Shown: positions 8,058 to 13,830 of the stretch, one piece after another
How positions within the stretch are numbered: position 1 is the stretch's first letter
Layout of the letters: every line of letters starts with the position of its first letter
From: Streptobacillus canis
Lineage (GTDB): Bacteria > Fusobacteriota > Fusobacteriia > Fusobacteriales > Leptotrichiaceae
Assembly: GCF_009733925.1 (NCBI RefSeq)
Contig: NZ_WOEI01000029.1
Coordinates: 1 to 19,305, forward strand
DNA length: 19,305 nt
Direction: 5' to 3'
Notes under the pieces: generated by a model
What the model saw: the letters and a program-made list of their open reading frames with translations, nothing else
Database searches by the model: none
What the model was told of the DNA's origin: nothing
Position numbers and translations under genes: made by a program

Positions 8058-8193
8058 CTTTTCATTTTAGTTGTTATTTGACACTTCCTTCCCTAACATA
8101 TTTTTTTAATGTATTCCTGGATTTTATACTCCTTAAAGTAATATATTCTTTATATGTAAATTTCATAAATTTCTTGTATAATAAATTATATAC

Positions 8194-8221
8194 ATTATAG
8201 AATAAAAAAAATTATATTCAA
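8194..8221 (-). promoter_or_regulatory. Candidate promoter for the island genes
   Basis: On the minus strand TTGAAT (8221-8216), a 16-nt spacer and TATAAT (8199-8194). It points toward the coiled-coil remnant, the unrecognised ORF, the GNAT gene and the S51 peptidase, which all lie downstream in the same direction. The stretch 8058-8313 holds no gene that I can see. Confidence 0.5.
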
Positions 8222-8315
8222 GAATAATTCTCAATAGATTTATGTCAATATTAAAAATAATTATTATGATTTTTATTTTATAAATAAAAATATTTTTTAA
8301 ATTAGAGTATTAATG

Positions 8316-8344
8316 TTGCCAACCTATTGCCAATCCGTTGCCAT
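8316..8344. repeat. TTGCCAA repeats, right arm of the island
   Basis: TTGCCAA at 8316-8322, TTGCCAA at 8327-8333 and TTGCCAT at 8338-8344 are direct copies with starts exactly 11 bp apart. Their mates are near 6399-6416. Together they flank the island content and resemble the arm-type sites of a tyrosine integrase. Confidence 0.65.
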
Positions 8345-8434
8345 TAAATTTAGAAAACCTTTAGAACTTTTAGGAAAAGTTTGGAAATACATGAAAATAA
8401 ACGGAAAAGATAAAATATTTGTTTATGTCCTTAT

Positions 8435-8535
8435 TTTGCTAGTTTAGAAACAAAAAAAATCTGCAATTCAGCATTTTTACTGACTTGCAGATTCATTAAT
8501 TATTTCTTCATTTTTTTGTTAAATAATGGTGCCCA
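8435..8535. repeat. Imperfect direct repeat, right copy: terminator plus tRNA-Phe 3' end
   Basis: Mate of 6101-6200, with one indel between the cores. Here the core TGGTGCCCA (8527-8535) is part of the complete tRNA-Phe gene. In an integration model this would be the tRNA-side junction, with the element having supplied a new copy of the acceptor end and terminator. Confidence 0.8.
8451..8493 (-). terminator. Terminator of the tRNA operon
   Basis: On the minus strand AATCTGCAA (8493-8485) pairs with TTGCAGATT (8466-8458), with an inner TCAG/CTGA stem, followed by eight T. It lies 33 nt after the CCA end of tRNA-Phe. Confidence 0.85.
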
Positions 8536-8602
8536 AACGCGGAATCGAACCACGGACACAGGGATTTTCAGTCCCTTGCTCTACCGACTGAGCTATCTGG
8601 GC
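8527..8602 (-). tRNA. tRNA-Phe (GAA)
   Basis: 76 nt with encoded CCA. The acceptor stem GCCCAGA pairs with TTTGGGC (one G-U). The anticodon arm is GGGA-CTGAAAA-TCCC with anticodon GAA. Last gene of the operon, and the likely integration target of the neighbouring island. Confidence 0.95.
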
Positions 8603-8606
8603 ATAG

Positions 8607-8693
8607 TGGCGGGTGGACAGAGATTCGAACTCTGACAGCTTGCGCTTTCGCCGGTTTTCAAGACCGGTCCCTTAGCCATTCGGACATCCACCC
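8607..8693 (-). tRNA. tRNA-Ser (UGA)
   Basis: 87 nt, class II with a long variable arm. Acceptor GGGTGGA pairs with TCCACCC. The anticodon loop CTTGAAA sits in a CCGGT/ACCGG stem. CCA is encoded, discriminator G. Confidence 0.95.
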
Positions 8694-8722
8694 AAATCAA
8701 CTTATTTATTTTCAAAAAAAAA

Positions 8723-8797
8723 TGGTAGGCCCTAGGAGAATCGAACTCCTGTTTTTAGGATGAAAACCTAATGTCCTGACCACTAGACGAAGGGCCC
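8723..8797 (-). tRNA. tRNA-Glu (UUC)
   Basis: 75 nt. The anticodon loop TTTTCAT in a TTAGG/CCTAA stem gives anticodon TTC. Acceptor GGGCCCT pairs with AGGGCCT. CCA encoded. Confidence 0.95.
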
Positions 8798-8805
8798 AAA
8801 ATAAC

Positions 8806-8882
8806 TGGTGGATCCAGCTGGACTTGAACCAGCGACCACGCGGTTATGAGCCGCGTGCTCTAACCAACTGAGCTATGGATCC
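8806..8882 (-). tRNA. tRNA with anticodon CAU, probably Ile2 (lysidine type), otherwise elongator Met
   Basis: 77 nt. Acceptor GGATCCA pairs with TGGATCC. The anticodon loop is CTCATAA in a CGCGG/CCGCG stem, and CCA is encoded. It lacks the initiator C1:A72 mismatch. The variable and T-arm sequence TGGTCGCTGGTTCAAGTCC closely resembles the E. coli tRNA-Ile2 as I remember it, which favours isoleucine after TilS lysidine modification of the anticodon C. Elongator Met has a similar body, so the amino acid is not certain; the tRNA itself is. Confidence 0.9.
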
Positions 8883-8901
8883 TTATGGTCTATTTTTAAT
8901 A

Positions 8902-8978
8902 TGGCGTGCCTGAAGAGATTCGAACTCCTGGCCCACAGCTTAGAAGGCTGTTGCTCTATCCTACTGAGCTACAGGCAC
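8902..8978 (-). tRNA. tRNA-Arg (UCU)
   Basis: 77 nt. Acceptor GTGCCTG pairs with CAGGCAC. The anticodon loop CTTCTAA in an ACAGC/GCTGT stem gives TCT. This decodes AGA, the dominant arginine codon of such an AT-rich genome. CCA encoded. Confidence 0.95.
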
Positions 8979-9010
8979 ATATTAAACCACTCAAGTTATT
9001 TTGTTAAAAA

Positions 9011-9086
9011 TGGTGAGTCATACTGGAATCGAACCAGTGACACCTTGATTAAAAGTCAAGTGCTCTACCGACTGAGCTAATGACTC
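9011..9086 (-). tRNA. tRNA-Lys (UUU)
   Basis: 76 nt. Acceptor GAGTCAT pairs with ATGACTC. The loop CTTTTAA in a CTTGA/TCAAG stem gives anticodon TTT. CCA encoded. Confidence 0.95.
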
Positions 9087-9089
9087 ACA

Positions 9090-9165
9090 TGGAGCGGGAG
9101 ACGAGGGTCGAACTCGCGACATTCAGCTTGGAAGGCTGACACTCTACCAACTGAGTTACTCCCGC
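9090..9165 (-). tRNA. tRNA-Gly (UCC)
   Basis: 76 nt. Acceptor GCGGGAG pairs with CTCCCGC. The loop CTTCCAA in a TCAGC/GCTGA stem gives anticodon TCC. Discriminator T, CCA encoded. Confidence 0.95.
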
Positions 9166-9185
9166 ATAATTGTGATTATTTTTTT

Positions 9186-9262
<77 letters not shown>

Positions 9263-9279
9263 ATAATACTTAATGTAAA

Positions 9280-9365
9280 TGGTGCCTCGGGCCGGACTCG
9301 AACCGGCACGGGATTGCTCCCACAGGATTTTAAGTCCTGTGTGTCTACCATTTCACCACCAAGGC
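9280..9365 (-). tRNA. tRNA-Leu (UAA)
   Basis: 86 nt, class II with a long variable arm. The anticodon loop CTTAAAA in a CAGGA/TCCTG stem gives TAA. Acceptor GCCTTGG pairs with CCGAGGC. First gene of the nine-tRNA operon. Confidence 0.95.
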
Positions 9366-9387
9366 TCAACTTTCATTGACAAAAATT

Positions 9388-9416
9388 ATTATACACTATC
9401 TAGTTAATCTTGTCAA
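9388..9416 (-). promoter_or_regulatory. tRNA operon promoter P1 (proximal)
   Basis: On the minus strand TTGACA (9416-9411), exactly 17 nt, then TATAAT (9393-9388): a perfect consensus, as expected of a stable-RNA operon. The start would be near 9381, about 15 nt before tRNA-Leu. Confidence 0.9.
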
Positions 9417-9471
9417 GAATTTTTTTATTTTTTTATTTTTCTTTTTCTTATATCCTCTTAGGACATTTTCT

Positions 9472-9500
9472 ATTCTATATTATTTGAAATAAAATGTCAA
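9472..9500 (-). promoter_or_regulatory. tRNA operon promoter P2 (distal)
   Basis: On the minus strand TTGACA (9500-9495), 17 nt, then TAGAAT (9477-9472). A-rich tracts lie immediately upstream, resembling an UP element. It is spaced 84 nt from P1, a tandem arrangement typical of rRNA and tRNA operons. Confidence 0.7.
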
Positions 9501-9526
9501 TAGTTTTTTTCATTTTTTTTAGTAAT

Positions 9527-9554
9527 CCTAAATTAAAATAGTAAGTGTCCAAAA
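9527..9554 (+). repeat. IS30 left inverted repeat
   Basis: 28 bp, beginning CCTAAATTAAAATAG and ending GTGTCCAAAA. It is identical to the reverse complement of 10650-10677. Confidence 0.95.
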
Positions 9555-9559
9555 ATAAC

Positions 9560-9587
9560 TTGAAAAAAAGTGGATATACAGTACAAT
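9560..9587 (+). promoter_or_regulatory. Candidate native promoter of the IS30 transposase
   Basis: TTGAAA (9560-9565), 16 nt, TACAAT (9582-9587). The predicted start near 9594 lies downstream of the first arm of the hairpin at 9571-9626, so the native mRNA would lack that arm. Confidence 0.5.
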
Positions 9588-9626
9588 CATAAACGACCAA
9601 ATTCATTGAAAGGAACTGTATATCCA
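9571..9626 (+). promoter_or_regulatory. Hairpin over the transposase translation start
   Basis: A perfect 12-bp inverted repeat: TGGATATACAGT at 9571-9582 and ACTGTATATCCA at 9615-9626. The second arm ends on the A of the transposase ATG (9626), and the ribosome binding site AAAGGA lies in the loop just before that arm. In a readthrough transcript the structure would hide the start, as in the known anti-readthrough hairpins of IS10 and IS50. Confidence 0.65.
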
Positions 9627-10643
9627 TGACTAATAATAACATAAATTTAGAAAATAATAAAGAGGCTAAATATAAACATTTAAATTATGAAGATAGAGTA
9701 ATAATATCACATCTACTAAAACAAGCTAAAATAAAGGATTTAACTAAATATGTTTCTAATCCCACTAAAGAGCATAAAAAATATAGCTGATATCTTAGCT
9801 AAATGTACAAAAACAATAAAAAGAGAAATTAAGAGAGGAACTCTAGAACAACTTGATTATCTTAATAATTCGATTTTAATCTACTCTCACGATACTTCTC
9901 ATAACAGATATCAGGAAAGTATCACAAAGAAAGAATTACCTCGTAAAATTGATAATAACGTTAAATTAGCTAAAGATATTGCAAAATTATTAAAAGAAAA
10001 ACATTCTCCTTATGCTACAATTGAAAAACTAAGAGATAAATACAATATTAATTTTACTGTACAAACATTGTATAATTACATAAATAATGATTTGTTTGAA
10101 TTTCTAGGTTTTAAAAAAGAAGATGATACTATCATTTACAAAAGTAAGGGTAGTAAAACATATAGAAAAAGAGTTATTAAATCTAGAGGTTTAAGTATAG
10201 ATGAAAGACCTGGACATATTAACAATAGAGAAGAGCTAGGTCATTGGGAAATAGATAGTGTTATTGGACTTAGAATAGTTTGTTTATTATCTTCTAAAAC
10301 TAATGATAATGTTGTTAAGGAAGTTAAAAAAATTATTAAGAGTAAGAAATATATAATAAAATCAATTACTTCTGATAATGGAAGTGAATTTGCAAATATT
10401 AAAGAAATTACTGATTTAGGTATTGATTGGTATTTTGCTCATCCTTATTGTTCTAATGAGAGAGTAAGTAATGAAAATAATAATAAAATGGTTAGAAGAT
10501 TTATACCTAAAGGGGTATCTATGGATCATTTAACAAAAAAAGATGTTAAACACATTGAAACATTCATGAATAATTATCCAAGAAAAATTTTCAATGCTTT
10601 AACATCTAATCAAGTTTATGAGTGTCTATTAAATATAGCTTAA
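9626..10643 (+). pseudogene. IS30-family DDE transposase, frameshifted and internally deleted
   Basis: The ATG at 9626 begins MTNNNINLENNKEAKYKHLN and the helix-turn-helix start LNYEDRVIISHLLKQ, then runs into a stop near 9790. The rest continues in another frame from about 9750, IADILAKCTKTIKREIKRG being the second HTH half, to a stop at 10643. The DDE domain keeps HWEID (first Asp), SDNGSEF (second Asp) and SNENNNK (Glu). The stretch between GLR and SSKTNDN (around 10270-10300) is roughly 25 residues shorter than in other IS30 proteins, which removes part of the catalytic core sheet. Both lesions should inactivate it. The long second-frame ORF (297 codons) is therefore not a functional gene on its own. 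Confidence 0.85.
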
Positions 10644-10649
10644 TTAAAC

Positions 10650-10677
10650 TTTTGGACACTTACTATTTTAATTTAGG
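10650..10677 (-). repeat. IS30 right inverted repeat
   Basis: Perfect inverse of 9527-9554. It begins 6 nt after the transposase stop codon. Confidence 0.95.
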
Positions 10678-10702
10678 TGATTTTTTCTAATTATTGTTTT
10701 AC

Positions 10703-10731
10703 TTGTTTTAGTAGCAAAAAAAATGTATAAT
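10703..10731 (+). promoter_or_regulatory. Promoter of the PASTA-rsgA-rpe-marR-rqcH operon
   Basis: TTGTTT (10703-10708), 17 nt, TATAAT (10726-10731). It lies outside the IS, between its right end and the ATG at 10761, which is preceded by TTGGAGGAAAA. Confidence 0.65.
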
Positions 10732-10760
10732 ATATGTAATAAGTATAATTTGGAGGAAAA

Positions 10761-11633
10761 ATGTTTGATAAAATTATAGATAACAAAATTGTTAGAATTT
10801 CTATTATTGTAATTTCATTATTTATCATATTAACTTTAGGTCGTTCTGCTTTTTTAAATTCATTTTTTAATAAAAGAGAGACTGTAGTTCCTAAGGTAAC
10901 TTCATTGTATGTTGATGACGCTACTAAGCTATTAAAAAGCTTTAATTTAAAATATTCTATTATTGAATCTAAGTCATCTGAAGTTCCAGAAGATTATGTG
11001 TTTATACAAGATCCTAAACCTGAATCTATAGTTAAAGTTAATAGAACTGTAAATATATGGGTTAATAAAGTTAATAGTGTTGAAATACCTGATTTAAGTG
11101 GAAAAACATTAATAGAAGCAAGAAGAATACTTGAAGAATTTAATATTCAAATTGAAAGAATAGACTATATGCCTATAGAAGATTCAGAAGAAGAATTAGT
11201 ATTATCTATTTACCCTAAAGTAGGGAGTAAAATTGGTACTAATCAAAAAATATCTTTACTTGTATCTTCTAAACCATTAATAAAAAGTAAAATTATGCCT
11301 AACTTAATAGGATTAGATAAAAATGATGCAGCAAACATCTTAGCTCAAATAGGTCAAAGCATTACATTTGTAACTGAAGCAAATGATCCTGCTTTTGCAC
11401 AAAATGTTATTATCACTACTAACCCTCTTCCTGGGGATACTATAGAAAAAGATACAAAGATTAGTATAGTATTAAATACAGGAGTTGAAGTTGATAAGAG
11501 TATTACAGAAGTTATTGAGCAAAAAGTTGAATCTAAAAAAATAGATAACAACATAGAAGAAATCCTTAATAAGACACTTAAGGAAGTTGAGAAAAAAGAA
11601 GAAAATAATGAACATAAATCAGAAGGGGAATAG
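10761..11633 (+). CDS. Membrane-anchored protein with three PASTA domains
   Basis: 290 residues. A short cytoplasmic N-terminus is followed by one membrane helix (about 11-27) and three successive PASTA repeats (about 42-103, 106-170 and 177-240), then a Lys/Glu-rich tail with coiled-coil character. Each PASTA unit shows the usual pattern: VPxV/IPDL/MPNL at the start, an A-x-x-x-L helix, and a strand ending xxxxVNIWV/ISLLVSS/ISIVLNT. PASTA domains bind peptidoglycan fragments or crosslinks and usually sit on PrkC/PknB kinases or penicillin-binding proteins. Here no kinase or transpeptidase domain is attached. In Firmicutes prkC lies directly before rsgA and rpe, so this looks like the same locus with the kinase half missing. 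A cell-wall sensing or binding role is inferred. Confidence 0.85.
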   Translation: MFDKIIDNKIVRISIIVISLFIILTLGRSAFLNSFFNKRETVVPKVTSLYVDDATKLLKSFNLKYSIIESKSSEVPEDYVFIQDPKPESIVKVNRTVNIWVNKVNSVEIPDLSGKTLIEARRILEEFNIQIERIDYMPIEDSEEELVLSIYPKVGSKIGTNQKISLLVSSKPLIKSKIMPNLIGLDKNDAANILAQIGQSITFVTEANDPAFAQNVIITTNPLPGDTIEKDTKISIVLNTGVEVDKSITEVIEQKVESKKIDNNIEEILNKTLKEVEKKEENNEHKSEGE

Positions 11634-12515
11634 ATGCTAATAGAAGGAAAGGTAATACGTAAAATACAAGGTTTCTATTTTGTATATACTAATTATTCAT
11701 TTAAAGATATTGAAGAATTTGAAGATAAACTTGTTAAATGTAAACTACGTGGTAATTTAAAAGTTAAAAACAAAAAAGAGAACTGTATTATTGGAGATAA
11801 TGTAATTATAGATACAGAACTTTGTGTTATAGTTGAAATATTAGAAAGAAAGAATTCTTTAAAAAGACCATTAATTTCTAATATTGATAACCTAGCTATT
11901 ACTTTTGCAGCAAAGGAACCAAATTTTGATATTATTCAATTTCAAAAACTATTATTAAATGTACATAAAAATGAATTAGATCCTATACTAATAATAACTA
12001 AATCAGATTTATTATCTAATTCTGAAAAAGAAGAATTAGGAAAATTATTAAAAGATAATTTCCCATATTTAAAATACTTTTTCATTTCACATAATGAATT
12101 TTCAGAATTTAAAGAATATATTTCTGATAAAAATATAATAATTTCTGGTCCTAGTGGTGTAGGTAAATCTACTTTAATTAACAATATATTAGAACAAGAA
12201 GTTCTAGTTACAGGAGATATAAGTCAAAAAACAAAAAAAGGGAAAAATACTACTGTTGACACAAGATTTTTCCCATATAATAATGGTTTCATAATAGATA
12301 CACCTGGTTTTTCGAGTATAGAGTTCCCTGTATTTGAAAACATATTAGATGTTAGAGAATATTTTCCAGAAATTAAAGATTTCGCAATAGAATGTAAATT
12401 TTCTAATTGTGTTCATATACATGAACCAAATTGTAACGTAAAAGAAAAATTAAATAAATTAAGATATGATTTCTATAAACTAATATATCAAAATATACAA
12501 GAAGGAGAGATATAA
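11634..12515 (+). CDS. rsgA: Ribosome small-subunit-dependent GTPase RsgA
   Basis: 293 residues, normal for the family. It has an N-terminal OB-fold, then the circularly permuted GTPase order that identifies RsgA/YjeQ: G4 TKSD (122-125), G1 GPSGVGKST (172-180), G2 around the Thr pair at 206-207 and G3 DTPG (222-225). The C-terminal zinc site C254-x4-C259-x-H261-x5-C267 matches the family pattern exactly. RsgA checks late 30S subunit maturation and releases RbfA. The ATG follows the PASTA gene's stop with no gap; a GGGG ribosome binding site lies inside the preceding codons. Confidence 0.97.
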   Translation: MLIEGKVIRKIQGFYFVYTNYSFKDIEEFEDKLVKCKLRGNLKVKNKKENCIIGDNVIIDTELCVIVEILERKNSLKRPLISNIDNLAITFAAKEPNFDIIQFQKLLLNVHKNELDPILIITKSDLLSNSEKEELGKLLKDNFPYLKYFFISHNEFSEFKEYISDKNIIISGPSGVGKSTLINNILEQEVLVTGDISQKTKKGKNTTVDTRFFPYNNGFIIDTPGFSSIEFPVFENILDVREYFPEIKDFAIECKFSNCVHIHEPNCNVKEKLNKLRYDFYKLIYQNIQEGEI

Positions 12516-12516
12516 A

Positions 12517-13152
12517 ATGAATAAAGACATTATTATTGCACCATCACTACTTGCAGCAGATTTTTCTAGATTAAAAGAAGAAGTAATAGAAATTGGTAAA
12601 ACTCGTGCTAAATGGTTACATTTAGATATTATGGACGGAAATTTTGTACCAAATATTAGCTTTGGAGCAGATATTATTAAAGCTATAAGACCTCATTCAG
12701 ACCTATATTTTGATGCACATTTAATGGTTGAAAAACCAGAATGGTATATTGAATCTGTTGTAAAAGCAGGAGCTGACAACATCACTATACACGTTGAAGC
12801 TACTAAACATTTACATAGAGCACTACAATTAATTAAATCTTATGGTGTTAAAGCTGGTGTTTCTATTAATCCGGCTACTGATATAGACTTTTTAGATAAT
12901 GTTATAGAAGAATTAGATTTAATTCTTGTAATGACTGTTAATCCAGGTTTTGGAGGTCAGAAATTTATAGATGCTATGTGTCAAAAAATAAGAAGAATTA
13001 GAGAAAAATATCCTCATATTGATATTCAAGTTGATGGTGGAATTAATGATAAGACTGCTATTCTAGCTAGAGAAGCTGGAGCAAATATTTTAGTAGCTGG
13101 TTCATATGTTTTCTCTAGTAATTATGAAGAAAGAGTAAATTCACTATTTTAA
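12517..13152 (+). CDS. rpe: Ribulose-phosphate 3-epimerase
   Basis: 211 residues, TIM-barrel. Metal ligands and catalytic residues are in place: H35 and D37 in HLDIMDG, H68 in DAHLMV and D173 in QVDGGIN. The phosphate loop NPGFGGQ is at 142-148. It interconverts ribulose-5-phosphate and xylulose-5-phosphate in the pentose phosphate pathway. The start is 1 nt after the rsgA stop, with GAAGGAGAG as ribosome binding site inside the end of rsgA. The rsgA-rpe pairing is widespread in low-GC bacteria. Confidence 0.97.
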   Translation: MNKDIIIAPSLLAADFSRLKEEVIEIGKTRAKWLHLDIMDGNFVPNISFGADIIKAIRPHSDLYFDAHLMVEKPEWYIESVVKAGADNITIHVEATKHLHRALQLIKSYGVKAGVSINPATDIDFLDNVIEELDLILVMTVNPGFGGQKFIDAMCQKIRRIREKYPHIDIQVDGGINDKTAILAREAGANILVAGSYVFSSNYEERVNSLF

Positions 13153-13161
13153 GGGGTAAAT

Positions 13162-13830
13162 ATGTATAATAAAATGGAAGTTTTAATAGATGATTTCTAT
13201 AAAACTTATTACAAAATGGAAGAGATAAATTTAAACTTAGTAATTAAATGTCTTACTACTACTGAATTACATATTATTGAATGTATAGGACTAGAAAAAA
13301 TTACTATGAAAGAATTATCTACAAGACTTGGAATTACTATGGGTACTACATCTATAGCAATTAATAAACTAGAAGAAAAAAAATTCATAAATAGAACTAG
13401 ATCTAAAACAGACAAGAGAAAAGTATATGTTAGTTTAAATAAAAAAGGACAAATAGCATATAACTATCATGGTAACTTTCATACTACTACATTAGAAAAA
13501 GTTACTAAAAATATTCCTAAAGAAAGATTAGATATATTTCTTGAAACTTTTGAAGAATTACTTAATAATCTTAAATCTTTAAAACTTAATTTAGAACCTG
13601 AAGACTTAACTCACTTTGCTATAGGTGATAAAGTTGAAGTAAGTGAAGTTAAAGGTAATAGTGTTATTAGACTAGCACTATCAGAAATGGGAATACAACT
13701 TAAAACTGCTATAGAAATTTTAGATATACATAAAGACTCTATAAGAATTAGAATTAATGGGCATGAAAAATTACTTTCTAAGGACCACGCTCTTTATGTA
13801 TTTGCAATAAAAAAGGAGAATGACCTGTGA
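13162..13830 (+). CDS. MarR-type transcription regulator fused to a FeoA/SH3-like domain
   Basis: 222 residues. The N-terminal half is a MarR-like winged helix: recognition region MKELSTRLGITMGTTSIAIN at about 49-68, wing RTRSKTDKRKVYV at 78-90 with the conserved D-x-R, and a dimerising helix after 105. Residues about 151-217 form a FeoA-like SH3 fold: GDKVEVSEVKG, then RLALSEMGIQLKTAIEIL. In DtxR/MntR-type regulators a C-terminal FeoA-like domain follows a winged helix and helps metal response. This protein may be a metal- or ligand-responsive repressor built the same way from a MarR module. Target genes are unknown, and no operator is evident in its own operon. It overlaps the next gene by 3 nt (GTGA). 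Confidence 0.85.
   Translation: MYNKMEVLIDDFYKTYYKMEEINLNLVIKCLTTTELHIIECIGLEKITMKELSTRLGITMGTTSIAINKLEEKKFINRTRSKTDKRKVYVSLNKKGQIAYNYHGNFHTTTLEKVTKNIPKERLDIFLETFEELLNNLKSLKLNLEPEDLTHFAIGDKVEVSEVKGNSVIRLALSEMGIQLKTAIEILDIHKDSIRIRINGHEKLLSKDHALYVFAIKKENDL

Larger units (their letters stand above)
9527..10677 (+). mobile_element. IS30-family insertion sequence, degenerate copy
   Basis: 1151 bp bounded by perfect 28-bp inverted repeats, containing a single broken IS30-type transposase gene. Length is in the normal IS30 range of about 1.0-1.25 kb. The flanking bases show no clear 2-3 bp target duplication, so the insertion may be old. It separates the divergent tRNA operon (left) from the PASTA operon (right), and its left end is 26 bp from the -35 of tRNA promoter P2. 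Confidence 0.9.

Noticed and set aside
8212..8240. Possible Fur/PerR-like box around AGAATAATTCT
   Set aside because: Only an 11-bp palindrome in very AT-rich DNA, and the flanks do not match. Not enough to call an operator.
6245..8344. CRISPR array formed by the TTGCCAA repeats
   Set aside because: The repeats are 7 bp with 4-bp spacers and only two or three units per cluster, with no cas genes. This does not fit CRISPR.
9461..9510. Plus-strand terminator formed by GACATTTT/AAAATGTC with a T run
   Set aside because: No plus-strand gene lies upstream. The same bases are better explained as the minus-strand promoter TTGACA-17-TAGAAT.
9750..10643. A complete 297-residue transposase starting at 9750
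   Set aside because: The ATG at 9750 lacks a ribosome binding site and lies in the middle of the HTH region. The true start at 9626 is in another frame, so this is a pseudogene.
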